Shown: positions 9,002-18,383 of the stretch, piece after piece | How the letters are laid out: every line of letters begins with the position of its first letter | Numbering within the stretch: position 1 is the stretch's first letter | DNA from: Paenibacillus taichungensis | GTDB lineage: Bacteria > Bacillota > Bacilli > Paenibacillales > Paenibacillaceae | NCBI RefSeq assembly: GCF_003287275.1 | Contig: NZ_QEVW01000008.1 | Span: 421,267 to 485,266, forward strand | Direction of reading: 5' to 3' | Length of the DNA stretch: 64,000 bases | The notes under the pieces: model-generated | Databases searched by the model: none | Told to the model about the DNA's origin: nothing | The model's input: only the letters and a program-made list of their open reading frames with translations | Program-made: the position numbers and the translations under genes

Positions 9002-9664
9002 TTGGCAAAGCAGAAATACTATGTCGTCTGGGCAGGAAAGCAGCCTGGCGTATACAGCACATGGGCTGAATGCAAAGCACAAACGGATCATTTTACCGGA
9101 GCAAAATATAAATCGTATGAATCGAAAGCTGCCGCAGAAGAGGCATATCATGCAGGATGGAAAGGAAACTGGGGTACGGGTGCCAGTGGTTCAGGCGCTT
9201 CTTCAAAGACGAAGTCTGGCAGCAGCGGAAGAAGCGCGGGCATGGAGACCTCCGCAGAAATTGACTATGACAGCATCTCGGTTGATGTTGGTACGCGTGG
9301 GAATCCAGGGCCGGTAGAGTATAAAGGCGTAGATACCCGCACGGGTGAGATTATTTTCTCCGTTGGGCCAATCTCCAAAGGTACAAATAACCTCGGGGAA
9401 TTTCTGGCCATCGTACATGCCTTGGCGTATCTCAAAAAAGAGGGCAGTAGCAAGACGGTTTATACGGACTCCGTCAATGCGATGAAATGGTTGAAGCAAA
9501 AAGCGGTGTCCACCACACTCGCAAGGGATGCCTCCACCGAAGAGATCTGGCTGATGATTGACCGTGCAGAGCAGTGGCTCCGAACGAATACGTACAGTAA
9601 TAAAGTGCTAAAATGGCAGACCAAGCAGTGGGGCGAAATCAAGGCAGATTACGGCCGAAAATAG
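9002..9664 (+). CDS. Viroplasmin/RNase H N-terminal domain fused to ribonuclease HI
   Basis: A 220-residue two-domain protein that cleaves the RNA strand of RNA-DNA hybrids. Residues 1-55 (YYVVWAGKQPGVYSTWAEC...AAAEEAY) form the small hybrid-binding domain shared with eukaryotic RNase H1 and caulimovirus viroplasmin. A Ser/Gly-rich linker of about 25 residues follows, then the catalytic domain with D95 (DVGTRGNPG), E133 (NLGEF), D156 (YTDS), E212 and D216 (GEIKADYGRK), the full metal-binding set of Bacillus halodurans RNase H. The start is a TTG with AAGGAG 9 bases upstream; an ATG 27 bases earlier lacks a ribosome site. Confidence 0.9.
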   Translation: MAKQKYYVVWAGKQPGVYSTWAECKAQTDHFTGAKYKSYESKAAAEEAYHAGWKGNWGTGASGSGASSKTKSGSSGRSAGMETSAEIDYDSISVDVGTRGNPGPVEYKGVDTRTGEIIFSVGPISKGTNNLGEFLAIVHALAYLKKEGSSKTVYTDSVNAMKWLKQKAVSTTLARDASTEEIWLMIDRAEQWLRTNTYSNKVLKWQTKQWGEIKADYGRK

Positions 9665-9774
9665 CCCTATTTCTCTACAATTTCTGTATTATTAATTTTC
9701 TATGAGAAACGATGTTTACAATTTCCAGTTTCCATTCTATAATCAGTTCATTATGATAAGTTACACATATGAAG

Positions 9775-9799
9775 GAGCCTGTCATCAGCGGGCTCTTTT
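9775..9799 (+). terminator. Weak terminator after the RNase H gene
   Basis: GAGCC and GGCTC flank an 11-base loop followed by TTTT. It is short but well placed between the RNase H gene and the next hydrolase. Confidence 0.4.
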
Positions 9800-9859
9800 A
9801 TATTTATGGACCTTAAAATCCATAAAATGTTGAAAGAGTATACTTTGCAGGAGGCAGAC

Positions 9860-10729
9860 ATGAGTTCCATTTATAGAAGTGAAGAAGGCAAGAGCAGCAT
9901 ACTTGAGGAATACGAAGCGTATGTTGAGCAATTGGGCGAGGATTTTACACGAGAGTACGTCGAGACACGTTTTGGACAAACGCATGTTTTATTAACAGGT
10001 CCAGAAGACGGTAAGCCGCTATTTATTCTTCAGGGCGGAAATTGTGTGAATCCGATGACGTTGTCATGGTTCTCTTCTCTTTTCAAAGATTACCGGATTA
10101 TCGCGCCGGATACGATCGGTCATCCAGGCTACAGTGAAGAAACACGAATTTCGGCAAGGTTTGATAGTTTGGCTTTGTGGATTTCTGATTTGCTGGATCA
10201 CTACAAGATCGAAAAAAGTGCGTTTATCGGTCCTTCCTTTGGAGGCGGAATTATCCTAAGACTGGCAACTTACATTCCGGACCGAATTGCATGTTCTGTT
10301 CTGGTAGCACCCGCTGGACTGGCCGTGGGATCCAAAATTAAAATGGCTCAGGATATCGTGTTGCCACTTGTAACATACAAAATGACTTCTTCTCCAACTT
10401 CTTTGCAAAAGATCGCGGATATCATGTCATGCAGTTGTATGAAAGAAATAGATAAAAATATAATCGGGAAAATCTTCAAATACGTCAGTCTGGAGCAGGA
10501 TATGCCCAAGCTTACAGAGCAGGACGAATTGGTGAATTATACATCGCCAACTCTGCTGCTGGTGGGAGAAAAGGATGTCTTTTTCCCGGCAGATAAGGTC
10601 ATTGAAAGAGCGCAGAAGATTATTCCGAATGTCAAAGCAATCAAATACGACACAGGTCATTTTCCGTCTCAAGACGTGTTGATGCAGATGAACCAAGAAA
10701 TTAAGCAATTTTTACAGAAGAATTATTAA
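9860..10729 (+). CDS. Alpha/beta hydrolase
   Basis: A 289-residue hydrolase. The nucleophile elbow is GPSFGGG, the acid probably lies in LVGEKDVFFPADK and the base in DTGHFPSQD, which is the classical order. The opening strand FILQGGNCVNP replaces the usual HG oxyanion motif with GGN, a feature of some carboxylic-ester hydrolases. The start at 9860 has AGGAGG 5 bases upstream; an ATG at 9806 would lie partly in the preceding terminator. It appears monocistronic. Substrate unknown. Confidence 0.85.
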   Translation: MSSIYRSEEGKSSILEEYEAYVEQLGEDFTREYVETRFGQTHVLLTGPEDGKPLFILQGGNCVNPMTLSWFSSLFKDYRIIAPDTIGHPGYSEETRISARFDSLALWISDLLDHYKIEKSAFIGPSFGGGIILRLATYIPDRIACSVLVAPAGLAVGSKIKMAQDIVLPLVTYKMTSSPTSLQKIADIMSCSCMKEIDKNIIGKIFKYVSLEQDMPKLTEQDELVNYTSPTLLLVGEKDVFFPADKVIERAQKIIPNVKAIKYDTGHFPSQDVLMQMNQEIKQFLQKNY

Positions 10730-10884
10730 ATTTAGAATTTTTTTAATATTTCCGCATGCTTGTGATTCAAATTGCATCATTTGGTTTATATACATGGTTG
10801 GCGATGAAACGCCTGTCTGGTTGGACCGAATGATGCAACATGCGGCAAGTCTTCCGATCGACAAGGTTGAAAAGAGGGTCTGTT

Positions 10885-11874
10885 ATGAAAAAGGACAATT
10901 GTAAAATGGCATTGCAGCGCAATGTAATTTTAAATGATACATATCAGGTAAGACATCTCATGGCTAGCAGTGAGCTGGCTATTGTATATGCAGGAAGAGA
11001 TCGGAATACAGGTGCAAAGGTAGCGATTAAGGAGTTTTTCCCGCAGAGGCTGGCAACACGTCAGGCTGACAAACGGGGAGTGTTCTGTTCTTCACGGGGG
11101 TTCAGTGGTCAGTATCAGGAACTTCTTGCTGCATTTTTGGTCGAAGGAGAGCTGTTATCCACGTTGCATCATCCTCATATTGTGTCGTACGTGGATCATT
11201 TCGAAGAAAATGACACAGGGTATCTTGTTATGGAATATTGTACAGGGGTAACCTTAACCGAATATCTGATTGAGCGAAATCATGCGCTGGACGCGGCATT
11301 TATTACGGAAACATTGCTTCCGCTAGTAGATACACTGGACTATATTCATAAGCAGGGAATTCTTCATCGCGATGTGAAGCCATCCAATATTATGGTGATG
11401 GAAGACGGTACGCCGAAACTACTGGACTTCGGTTCAGCAGCTCGTTGGCCTGTACAATCCGGGGAAAAACAGGCGATCTTTACATCGGCCGGGTATTCGC
11501 CGCTTGAGTTCTACTCGGAGAAATCCAGTCAGGGACCGATGTCAGACATATATAGCCTGGCAGCGTTGCTTCATTATTGGACATGCGGGCAGCCCCCTAT
11601 GGATGTAAAACAGCGACTGTTCCGCGATGAATTGCCATCTGTACGTTCTCATAATGAGTATGTGAATCGGTGGCTCGCACGCGTTATTCACTGGGGATTA
11701 TCGGTTCGTTCCGAGCAACGGTGTGCTTCCCTCGCTTGGGTTAAGAGATCACTTCAAGTACAGGCCTGGATGTGGAAAATACGCAAACCTGGCACGGTAG
11801 AATGGGTTTTGGCGGAGAATGAACATACCCAAGTCTACGAAGCAGAGCCGAAGAAACAGCATGAGACGGCTTGA
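10885..11874 (+). CDS. Soluble serine/threonine protein kinase
   Basis: A 329-residue Hanks-type kinase. The ATP-binding lysine is K49 in VAIKEFFP, the catalytic loop HRDVKPSN begins at 161, and DFG is at 181-183. The ending of the kinase fold is present (YSLAALLHYWTCGQPP), followed by about 60 residues with no recognised domain. There is no membrane helix and no PASTA repeat, so this is not the cell-wall kinase PrkC. The VAIKEFFP form is common in kinases linked to signalling clusters. The window also carries two PP2C-type and two FHA proteins 16-20 kb downstream; this kinase may serve them, though it is not in their operon. The start has GAGGG upstream at a proper distance. Confidence 0.92.
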   Translation: MKKDNCKMALQRNVILNDTYQVRHLMASSELAIVYAGRDRNTGAKVAIKEFFPQRLATRQADKRGVFCSSRGFSGQYQELLAAFLVEGELLSTLHHPHIVSYVDHFEENDTGYLVMEYCTGVTLTEYLIERNHALDAAFITETLLPLVDTLDYIHKQGILHRDVKPSNIMVMEDGTPKLLDFGSAARWPVQSGEKQAIFTSAGYSPLEFYSEKSSQGPMSDIYSLAALLHYWTCGQPPMDVKQRLFRDELPSVRSHNEYVNRWLARVIHWGLSVRSEQRCASLAWVKRSLQVQAWMWKIRKPGTVEWVLAENEHTQVYEAEPKKQHETA

Positions 11875-11910
11875 TTGCAGCCTTGTCTTATACATATAGT
11901 TGTAACAAAA

Positions 11911-11953
11911 AAGCCAGTTTGGTCCTTATACGGATCGAACTGGCTTGTTTTTT
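11911..11953 (+). terminator. Terminator after the kinase gene
   Basis: AAGCCAGTT and AACTGGCTT form a 9-bp stem around an 18-base loop, followed by GTTTTTT. It is a clear rho-independent terminator about 35 bases after the kinase stop. Confidence 0.85.
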
Positions 11954-12038
11954 GTGTTTTTTAGCCTAAAAGAAAAATTATTTCTTTTTTTTATTTATTT
12001 CTGGAAGAATACTTCATTCTAACTCCAGGGCCTGCATA

Positions 12039-12061
12039 TACTCCATTGGAAAGATGGAGTA
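12039..12061 (+). promoter_or_regulatory. Leader hairpin before the amino-sugar operon
   Basis: TACTCCAT and ATGGAGTA form a perfect 8-bp stem with a 7-base loop, 65 bases upstream of the first operon gene. There is no T-run, so it is not a terminator; it may stabilise the leader or be an operator for the RpiR regulator encoded in the operon. Confidence 0.35.
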
Positions 12062-12126
12062 ATTAGCCAGGAAATCTGACGTAAGCGCCGGCTCCCGTCT
12101 TATACCAAACTGAGGGGGAATGTTGT

Positions 12127-13440
12127 GTGACCACCAACAGAAAGGGCTTTACAGTATCTTTGCTGCTAGTCGTTATGATGTCTATGCTGCTTGCCGCCTG
12201 CGGAGGAAATGACAATACGGCTGGTACGCCGAGTCCGGGAAGCACTGGGGAGACGGGTACGGAAGCTGGAAAGCCGGTGACGCTGGAATTTTGGACGATT
12301 GCTTTACAGCCAACGTTCAACGATTATTTCAATGAATTGATTGCCAAGTATGAGAGCAGTCATCCTGGCGTGAAAGTCGAGTGGAAGGACTATCCATATG
12401 ATGCCATTTCACAGCGTTTATTGACCAGTACGGCCAGTGGCAAAAGCCCTGATGTTGTGAACCTCAATACTGAATTCGCCAGTCAATTGGGAAGTAAGGG
12501 AGCGCTGCTGAATCTGAATGAATACCTGACAGATGAGGAAGCGAAGAGTTACTTTGAAGGCATTTATAATTCTACTGTTTTGGATGGCAAAGCTTACGCG
12601 CTTCCTTGGTACACAGGTACCGAAGTGCTGTTCATGAATACCAAGCTGGTGAAGGAGGCAGGCCTTGATCCGGCAAATCCGCCGCAGACCCGAGAGGAAC
12701 TCGTGGAGTGGGCCCGTCAGGTCCATGAAAAGACCGGAGTGGCCGGTTATGCGCAGCAGCTTGTCTCCAAGCTGTTTCCAATCGACGGCATCCCGATTCT
12801 AAATGAGGATAAAACGGCAGCAGCTTTTAATACACCGGAAGCAGAGGCGATGATTGCTCAAATGCGTGATCTGATGGCTGAAGGCGTTGTGCTGAAGGAG
12901 GATGCGGAATTCAGCAAGCAGATTCAGTATTTTTCCGGGGAGCAGGTCGCTTTCCAATTGTCGGGTCCAACCTTTATCAACTTCATTAAGAAATCTGCAC
13001 CGGATGTTTACAAAAACACGATTGCGGTAACGCTCCCAACGGGCAAAGCGAACCTGCGGCTCTCCAATTCCATGGATCTCGTTGTGCCACAAAAATCCAA
13101 AAACCCCAAGGCAGCGGTGGAATTTGCCGCCTTTATGACCAATGCAGAGAACCAGACTGCCTTCTCCAAGGTAGCCAATACGCTGCCATCGAGTAAAGCC
13201 TCCATTGAAGATCCGTTCTTTACGCAATCCGACGGATCGCTGGAAGCCGAAGCCAAGGTAGCCTCCTCTCAAAGTCTCGATAAAGCTACTGATTACATGG
13301 TCGGCGTACCGAATGCAGGAGATATCAACTCCGCATTGGCACGGGGCTTGCAGGAAATTTTGATGAACGGAGCAGATATTAAAGAAACGTTGAACGCAGT
13401 GGAGAAGGAAGTTAACCAGATTCTTAACCAAGATTCCTGA
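12127..13440 (+). CDS. Sugar ABC transporter substrate-binding lipoprotein
   Basis: A 437-residue CUT1 extracellular solute-binding protein. The N-terminus is a lipoprotein signal peptide with lipobox LAAC, so it is anchored on the outer face of the membrane. A Thr/Ser/Gly-rich linker follows, then VTLEFWTIALQPTFNDYFNEL and a typical SBP_bac_1 body (YALPWYTGTEVLFMNTKL). It starts with GTG, with GGGGGA 7 bases upstream. It is the first gene of an operon with two permeases and amino-sugar enzymes, so the ligand is likely an amino sugar or a glycan containing one. No ATPase gene is in the operon; a shared MsmX-type ATPase is expected. Confidence 0.92.
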   Translation: MTTNRKGFTVSLLLVVMMSMLLAACGGNDNTAGTPSPGSTGETGTEAGKPVTLEFWTIALQPTFNDYFNELIAKYESSHPGVKVEWKDYPYDAISQRLLTSTASGKSPDVVNLNTEFASQLGSKGALLNLNEYLTDEEAKSYFEGIYNSTVLDGKAYALPWYTGTEVLFMNTKLVKEAGLDPANPPQTREELVEWARQVHEKTGVAGYAQQLVSKLFPIDGIPILNEDKTAAAFNTPEAEAMIAQMRDLMAEGVVLKEDAEFSKQIQYFSGEQVAFQLSGPTFINFIKKSAPDVYKNTIAVTLPTGKANLRLSNSMDLVVPQKSKNPKAAVEFAAFMTNAENQTAFSKVANTLPSSKASIEDPFFTQSDGSLEAEAKVASSQSLDKATDYMVGVPNAGDINSALARGLQEILMNGADIKETLNAVEKEVNQILNQDS

Positions 13441-13507
13441 ACTTAGCGGTACAGTCTGATGTGGGGGAGTACTCCCCCTCAATCCTAGAAGAGAGGGAGG
13501 CGTAGCC

Positions 13508-14389
13508 GTGTACAAGGCGATTCGATCCGAATCTTTTGCTGCATGGGCGTTTATGGCACCGGGATTGTTGTTTCTGGCGATTTTCACCTTTTGGCCGATT
13601 ATTTACGGGATACCCCTCTCATTAACCGATTATTCTGTCATTACAGAGACACATTTCGTTGGTCTGGATAACTTTACCCGGGCCTTTCAAGATCATAATT
13701 TCCTGATTTCACTGTGGAATTCGCTGGTGTATGTGCTGGTTGTACCGGTGATTCAAATCGTCTCGATCCTTATGGCCATTCTGGTTAACAGCCGGATTCC
13801 GGGTGTCAAAATGTTCAGGGCTGCCTACTACATACCAGTTGTAACTTCCATGGTCGCAGTGGCACTGATCTGGAGTTGGCTGTTGGGTAATAACGGCGTG
13901 GTCAATTACCTGCTACTGAAGGTTGGCATTCTCAGTGAGCAGGTCTCCTGGCTTTCCACGAGCAGTACAGCGCTGTATGTGTTAATGTTTATCACCATGT
14001 GGAAGGGTTTGGGCTATTACATGATGCTCTATCTGGCTGGGCTTCAGGGCATTCCGGCAGATCTGTACGAAGCCGCCAGAGTGGATGGAGCTGGACCACT
14101 GAGACTGATTATTCATGTGACGCTTCCGCTGCTGCGGCCGCATATTCTCTTTTGCACCGTAATTTCGGTGATGGGTGCCGTTCGTGTATTCGATGAGGTC
14201 TATATTCTCACCAAGGGCGGGCCGGGAACGTCCACGCTGACCTCAAGCGTATACATTTTCCAAAAAGGGCTGGAGCAATTCAATTTCGGGTATGCCTCGG
14301 CGCTTGGGCTGATCGTCAGTGTGATGGTAGCTGCGCTCAGTGTGTTGGTGTTCCGGCTGAACCGGAGAGGCGGGGTGAATACCTATTGA
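13508..14389 (+). CDS. Sugar ABC transporter permease, MalF type
   Basis: A 293-residue inner-membrane permease with six predicted helices. The EAA loop is seen as LYEAARVDGAGPLRLIIHVTLPLLRP, which docks the ATPase. It starts at GTG after GGAGG, and its stop overlaps the start of the next permease by four bases. It forms a heterodimer with that permease to pass the sugar captured by the lipoprotein. Confidence 0.93.
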   Translation: MYKAIRSESFAAWAFMAPGLLFLAIFTFWPIIYGIPLSLTDYSVITETHFVGLDNFTRAFQDHNFLISLWNSLVYVLVVPVIQIVSILMAILVNSRIPGVKMFRAAYYIPVVTSMVAVALIWSWLLGNNGVVNYLLLKVGILSEQVSWLSTSSTALYVLMFITMWKGLGYYMMLYLAGLQGIPADLYEAARVDGAGPLRLIIHVTLPLLRPHILFCTVISVMGAVRVFDEVYILTKGGPGTSTLTSSVYIFQKGLEQFNFGYASALGLIVSVMVAALSVLVFRLNRRGGVNTY

Positions 14390-15234
14390 TCCAGCGTACG
14401 CTTTCGTCTAAAAGAATGAAAAAAACGCTTCGTCATTTGATCATTTATGTACTATTGATTTTGCTTGCCTTGTTTATGATGGGTCCTTTTCTGTGGCTGC
14501 TCAGCGTATCGCTGATGCCTGGTCGTAATGTGTTCGCCAATCCACCAGCCATTCTACCTACCTTCATCGCGTTTGATAACTACGTACAGGTGTGGGAGTT
14601 CATGGATTTTCCACGCTACATCATTAATACGGTGGTGATTACGATCCTTGGGGTAGTATTTAACATCTTTTTGTCCTGCCTTACGGCGTATCCACTCGCA
14701 ACCTTTCGGTTCAAGGGACGGAATCTGGTGTTCACGCTGCTGATCTCGACCATGATTATTCCTTCGGCAACGGCGATGATTGTGCATTATTTAACCATTC
14801 AGGCCTTTCACTTGGGCAATACGTTTCTTGGGGTTGTGCTTCCGGCCGCGGTGTCGGTATTTAACATCTTTCTGATGCGACAAACGTTTCTGGGCATACC
14901 GACGGATATTCGGGATTCTGGCAAAATGGATGGAGCCTCCGAACTCCGCATCTTCGTGCAGCTTGTCATGCCATTGGTGAAACCAGGGGTTGCCGTCATT
15001 GGCTTGCTTGAAGTTATGGCATTCTGGAACAATTTCCTGTGGCCGATTGTGGTGCTGGATGATCCGCAGAAATATCCATTGGCTGCGGCCCTGACGTATC
15101 TGAACGGTCAGTTCTCGTATAACTTCGGCTGGATTGCCGCCGGCACCATGATCTCGGTGCTGCCGATTATCATCGTGTTCCTTTTCACCCAAAAATACTA
15201 TATGGAAGGCATCGCAGGAGCGATTAAAGGATAA
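14386..15234 (+). CDS. Sugar ABC transporter permease, MalG type
   Basis: A 282-residue permease with six helices and the EAA motif in the region IPTDIRDSGKMDGASELRIF, slightly unusual because the canonical EAA reads RDSGKMDGA. The TTG start overlaps the preceding stop (TTGA), so translation is coupled. It is the second half of the transmembrane channel. Confidence 0.9.
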   Translation: MIQRTLSSKRMKKTLRHLIIYVLLILLALFMMGPFLWLLSVSLMPGRNVFANPPAILPTFIAFDNYVQVWEFMDFPRYIINTVVITILGVVFNIFLSCLTAYPLATFRFKGRNLVFTLLISTMIIPSATAMIVHYLTIQAFHLGNTFLGVVLPAAVSVFNIFLMRQTFLGIPTDIRDSGKMDGASELRIFVQLVMPLVKPGVAVIGLLEVMAFWNNFLWPIVVLDDPQKYPLAAALTYLNGQFSYNFGWIAAGTMISVLPIIIVFLFTQKYYMEGIAGAIKG

Positions 15235-15260
15235 AAAACACAGAAAGGGTGAACGCATTC

Positions 15261-16814
15261 ATGCTGAAGCAGTATAAGCTAACCTTTGTTCCGTTAGATG
15301 AACGGCCTTGCAATTATGAGTTCCCTTATTTGTTGGCACAGGGAACGGAATTCAAAGTTGAGCGTCCCCCACTTGAAATCATGGGCCTGAAAAAGCGTCC
15401 GGGCGATGTGGAACAGTTATGGACCTGGTTTGAGGAGAGCTGTGCAGGGGCAGATGGAGCAATCGTTGCTTTGGATACGTTGCTCTACGGCGGGATTATT
15501 CCTTCCCGGCTGCATCAGTTGAAGCCAGATGAATTGACGGCGCGTCTGGAGCGCCTTCGGGGGATCAAGCTGCAGTACCCGCAGCTAACCCTGTATGCGT
15601 TCCAACTGATTATGCGCTGCCCGCAATATTCCCTGTCCGATGAGGAGCCGGATTATTACGCCGACTGGGGAAGAGAGATTTTTCGCAAAGGTTTCATCAG
15701 CCATCGGCTGGAGTTGGGGATTGCGACGGATGAGGAGATCTGCGAGCTGGCCGATATCAATAACCGTCTACCATTGGAAGTGCTGGAAGATTACCTGGGA
15801 CGCAGGGCCGTAAATATTGAAGCTAACAAGCAAGTGCTGGCTCTGGTCCAGGAAGGAATTATCGACTTCATGATTGTGCCGCAGGATGATTCGGCGCCTT
15901 ATGGACATACAGCCAAGGATCAGGAGAAAGTGCGAGCCCGGATTACCGCCCTTGATCTGGAACTTAAAGTCTACATGTATCCTGGTGCGGACGAAGTTGG
16001 TTGCGTACTGCTCTCCAGAATGATGAACAAGGCTCGCGGCCGGATGCCGCTGGTGTACCCACGATTATCATCTGTTCAGGGGGCGTTTGTTACCCCGCTA
16101 TTCGAGGATCGATTTTTCTATGAGACGCTCAAATATCAGATTTTGGCTGCAGGTGGGTTAATTGCATCCAGTGAGACTGAAGCAGATCTGGTGCTGTTGA
16201 TTAGCACACCCGGAGAGACGATGGCGGAAGCGGTGTCGCAGCAGCATTCTTTTTACAGCTATGATGTATACCGAAACCTGATGGAACTGGTGGAATATGG
16301 ACACTTTCTGCTCAGGAGCAAGAACAAGCCGGTGGCTGTAGCGGATGTGGGATATGCCAATGGTGGGGATCAGAAGCTGGTCAGGATGCTGCGGCATAAA
16401 GACATGTTATTTGATCTGGCTGGATATGCCGCCTGGAATACCAGCTCCAACTCGCTGGGAACCGTCATTTCGCAGGCCATGATCTATCTGCTCTATGGAC
16501 GTACACAATCGCATCTTGATTTCCTCGCTCTCCGCTATGCTGAGGATGTCTGCTATTGTTCAGTCGTTCGGGGAGAACTTAGCAATGGCCCGGTGCAGGA
16601 GATGGGATATGGCAAGTACTTGCTGGATGGATCTCGTGGCCTTGTTGCCGCCCGAGTAGAGGAAAGGCTGCGTCAAGAGCTTGCTGTGCGAATCGATACT
16701 GCAGCAGGGAGTATCCAGATTACTGATTGTTATATGCCATGGAACCGGATGTTCGAAGTGGGCCTGTCTGTACGATTCGTACCATCCAACCCTGGTAAGG
16801 AAAGCAGAATATAA
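15261..16814 (+). CDS. DUF4127 family protein
   Basis: A 517-residue cytoplasmic protein of the DUF4127 family. Diagnostic stretches are LTFVPLDERPCNYEFP at the start, ALDTLLYGGIIPSRLH, IVPQDDSAPYGH in the middle and AWNTSSNSLGTVISQA later. The biochemical activity of the family is not established. It keeps company with amino-sugar and oligosaccharide gene sets, which here include NanE and a ROK kinase. Conserved acidic and histidine residues in the DDSAPYGH segment could form an active site, but that is inference. The start at 15261 lies 11 bases after AAAGGGTG; a GTG at 15249 is the alternative. Confidence 0.85.
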   Translation: MLKQYKLTFVPLDERPCNYEFPYLLAQGTEFKVERPPLEIMGLKKRPGDVEQLWTWFEESCAGADGAIVALDTLLYGGIIPSRLHQLKPDELTARLERLRGIKLQYPQLTLYAFQLIMRCPQYSLSDEEPDYYADWGREIFRKGFISHRLELGIATDEEICELADINNRLPLEVLEDYLGRRAVNIEANKQVLALVQEGIIDFMIVPQDDSAPYGHTAKDQEKVRARITALDLELKVYMYPGADEVGCVLLSRMMNKARGRMPLVYPRLSSVQGAFVTPLFEDRFFYETLKYQILAAGGLIASSETEADLVLLISTPGETMAEAVSQQHSFYSYDVYRNLMELVEYGHFLLRSKNKPVAVADVGYANGGDQKLVRMLRHKDMLFDLAGYAAWNTSSNSLGTVISQAMIYLLYGRTQSHLDFLALRYAEDVCYCSVVRGELSNGPVQEMGYGKYLLDGSRGLVAARVEERLRQELAVRIDTAAGSIQITDCYMPWNRMFEVGLSVRFVPSNPGKESRI

Positions 16815-16822
16815 GAGAGAGG

Positions 16823-17521
16823 GTGAGAACCCTGACAAAGGTAGTGCTGGAGAAACTGCATTTGGGGCTGATTGTTTCCTGCCAGGCGCTGTCTGATGAA
16901 CCGCTGCATGGCGCGGCTATGATGGCCCGTATGGCGGCGGCTGCGGAGGAAGGAGGGGCCGCGGGTATTCGGGCGAATGGGGCAGCAGATGTGCGTGCGA
17001 TCAAGCAGACCGTCTCATTGCCGGTTATTGGCATCGTAAAGCGCAATTACCCGGATTCTGCTGTATATATCACCCCAACCCTCAGAGAAATTGACGAGCT
17101 GCTGGAGGCCGGAGCGGATATCATTGCATTTGATGCGACCCGCCAGAGCAGGCCGAAAAATCATACATTGGAGCAAATCACCGCCTATCTGAACGCCAAT
17201 GGGGTAGTTTCCATGGCAGACATCTCCATTCTGGAGGAAGCTTTATATGCTGAGTCACTTGGAGTCAGCTGTGTTTCGACTACACTATCGGGTTATACAC
17301 CGTATTCCCGGCAGCAGGAAGGGCCTAATTTGGAGCTGCTGGGAATGTCCGCACAGCGGTTGAAGATTCCGGTCATTGCCGAAGGGCGGATTAGTAAACC
17401 TTTTCAGGTAGAAGAAGCGCTTGATCTGGGGGCATACGCGGTTGTGGTGGGCTCCGCAATAACTCGGCCACAGCTAATTACCCGACAGTTCGCAGCAGTG
17501 ACCAGAAAAAAGCGAGGATGA
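16823..17521 (+). CDS. nanE: N-acetylmannosamine-6-phosphate 2-epimerase
   Basis: A 232-residue TIM-barrel enzyme that converts ManNAc-6-P to GlcNAc-6-P. Family signatures are GLIVSCQALSDEPLH at the N-terminus, GIRANGAADVRAIK, LPVIGIVKRNYPDS with the catalytic lysine, and IIAFDATRQSRPK. The C-terminal phosphate-binding region reads PVIAEGRISKP and AVVVGSAITRP. The first codon is uncertain because the GTG at 16823 is too near its purine-rich stretch. The next gene but one is a ROK kinase that could make the substrate. Confidence 0.92.
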   Translation: MRTLTKVVLEKLHLGLIVSCQALSDEPLHGAAMMARMAAAAEEGGAAGIRANGAADVRAIKQTVSLPVIGIVKRNYPDSAVYITPTLREIDELLEAGADIIAFDATRQSRPKNHTLEQITAYLNANGVVSMADISILEEALYAESLGVSCVSTTLSGYTPYSRQQEGPNLELLGMSAQRLKIPVIAEGRISKPFQVEEALDLGAYAVVVGSAITRPQLITRQFAAVTRKKRG

Positions 17522-17527
17522 AGAGTA

Positions 17528-18355
17528 ATGGAGATGAATGACCGAATTAATACGTATTATCCTTCCATGACCAAGTCGGAGCAGAAGGTGGCCAGGTGCG
17601 TACGGGACAATCCGGATAATATCATCTATTTTTCTGTGACTGAGCTGGCTGATTTTGCTGGTACCGGAGAGACCACGGTGATGAGATTCTGCCGTAAAAT
17701 CGGGTTTAAAGGCTATCAGGATTTCAAGCTGATGCTGGCCCAGGGGCTGCCGAAACGGCAGAACCAGCCAGACGGCGAGCAGGGAAAGGACGATTACGCC
17801 GACCATTTATATGCATCGATGGTGGGTGTGCTGCAATCCAGCTTGGGTATGCTGGATCGCAGCCAGTTGGAAGAGGCAGTAAAGTCTCTGGACAGCGCAC
17901 GACATGTGCAATTCTTCGGCGTGGGCTCGTCAGGCATTACCGCTATGGATGCCAAGAACCGATTTTTGCGTATCGGGCGGCGTGCGGAAGCGAATTCAGA
18001 CAGCCATATTCAGTCCATGATGGCGGTAACGATGGGAGAAGGTGACGTGGCTTTTGGCATCAGCGTGTCCGGCAGTACGCTGGATACCAACGATATGTTG
18101 ATGAAGGCCAAACAAAACGGGGCTAAGGTGATTGCCATGACGAACTATGCCAAATCCCCCATTGCTTCTATTGCAGATATCTTGCTCTTGACCGCGGGGA
18201 AGGAGTCTCCCCTTGAAGGCGGTTCTGTAGGAGCTAAAATCTCTCAGCTGTTTATTATCGACTTACTCTGCCAGGGACTGGAGCGCGAGCATGGCGAAGA
18301 GACTAAAAAGATGAAGGAATTAACGGCCAGGGCGGTTATCGACCGTATTTATTGA
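17528..18355 (+). CDS. RpiR/MurR family transcriptional regulator
   Basis: A 275-residue regulator with an N-terminal HTH_6 domain (SKSEQKVARCVRDNP..., TGETTVMRFCRKIGFKGYQDFKL) and a C-terminal SIS domain (VQFFGVGSSGITAMDAKNRFLRIG, and VAFGISVSGSTLDTN) that binds phosphosugars. Within an operon carrying NanE and a ROK kinase, the likely effector is ManNAc-6-P, GlcNAc-6-P or a related phosphosugar, and the target is probably the promoter of this operon. The gene is 6 bases after nanE. Confidence 0.92.
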   Translation: MEMNDRINTYYPSMTKSEQKVARCVRDNPDNIIYFSVTELADFAGTGETTVMRFCRKIGFKGYQDFKLMLAQGLPKRQNQPDGEQGKDDYADHLYASMVGVLQSSLGMLDRSQLEEAVKSLDSARHVQFFGVGSSGITAMDAKNRFLRIGRRAEANSDSHIQSMMAVTMGEGDVAFGISVSGSTLDTNDMLMKAKQNGAKVIAMTNYAKSPIASIADILLLTAGKESPLEGGSVGAKISQLFIIDLLCQGLEREHGEETKKMKELTARAVIDRIY

Positions 18356-18383
18356 AGGGTTTGTGTGAATAGGGGGAAAGCAG

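Noticed and set aside
12078..12092. GACGTAAGCGCCGGC before the amino-sugar operon as a cre site
   Set aside because: Two fixed positions of the consensus are violated.
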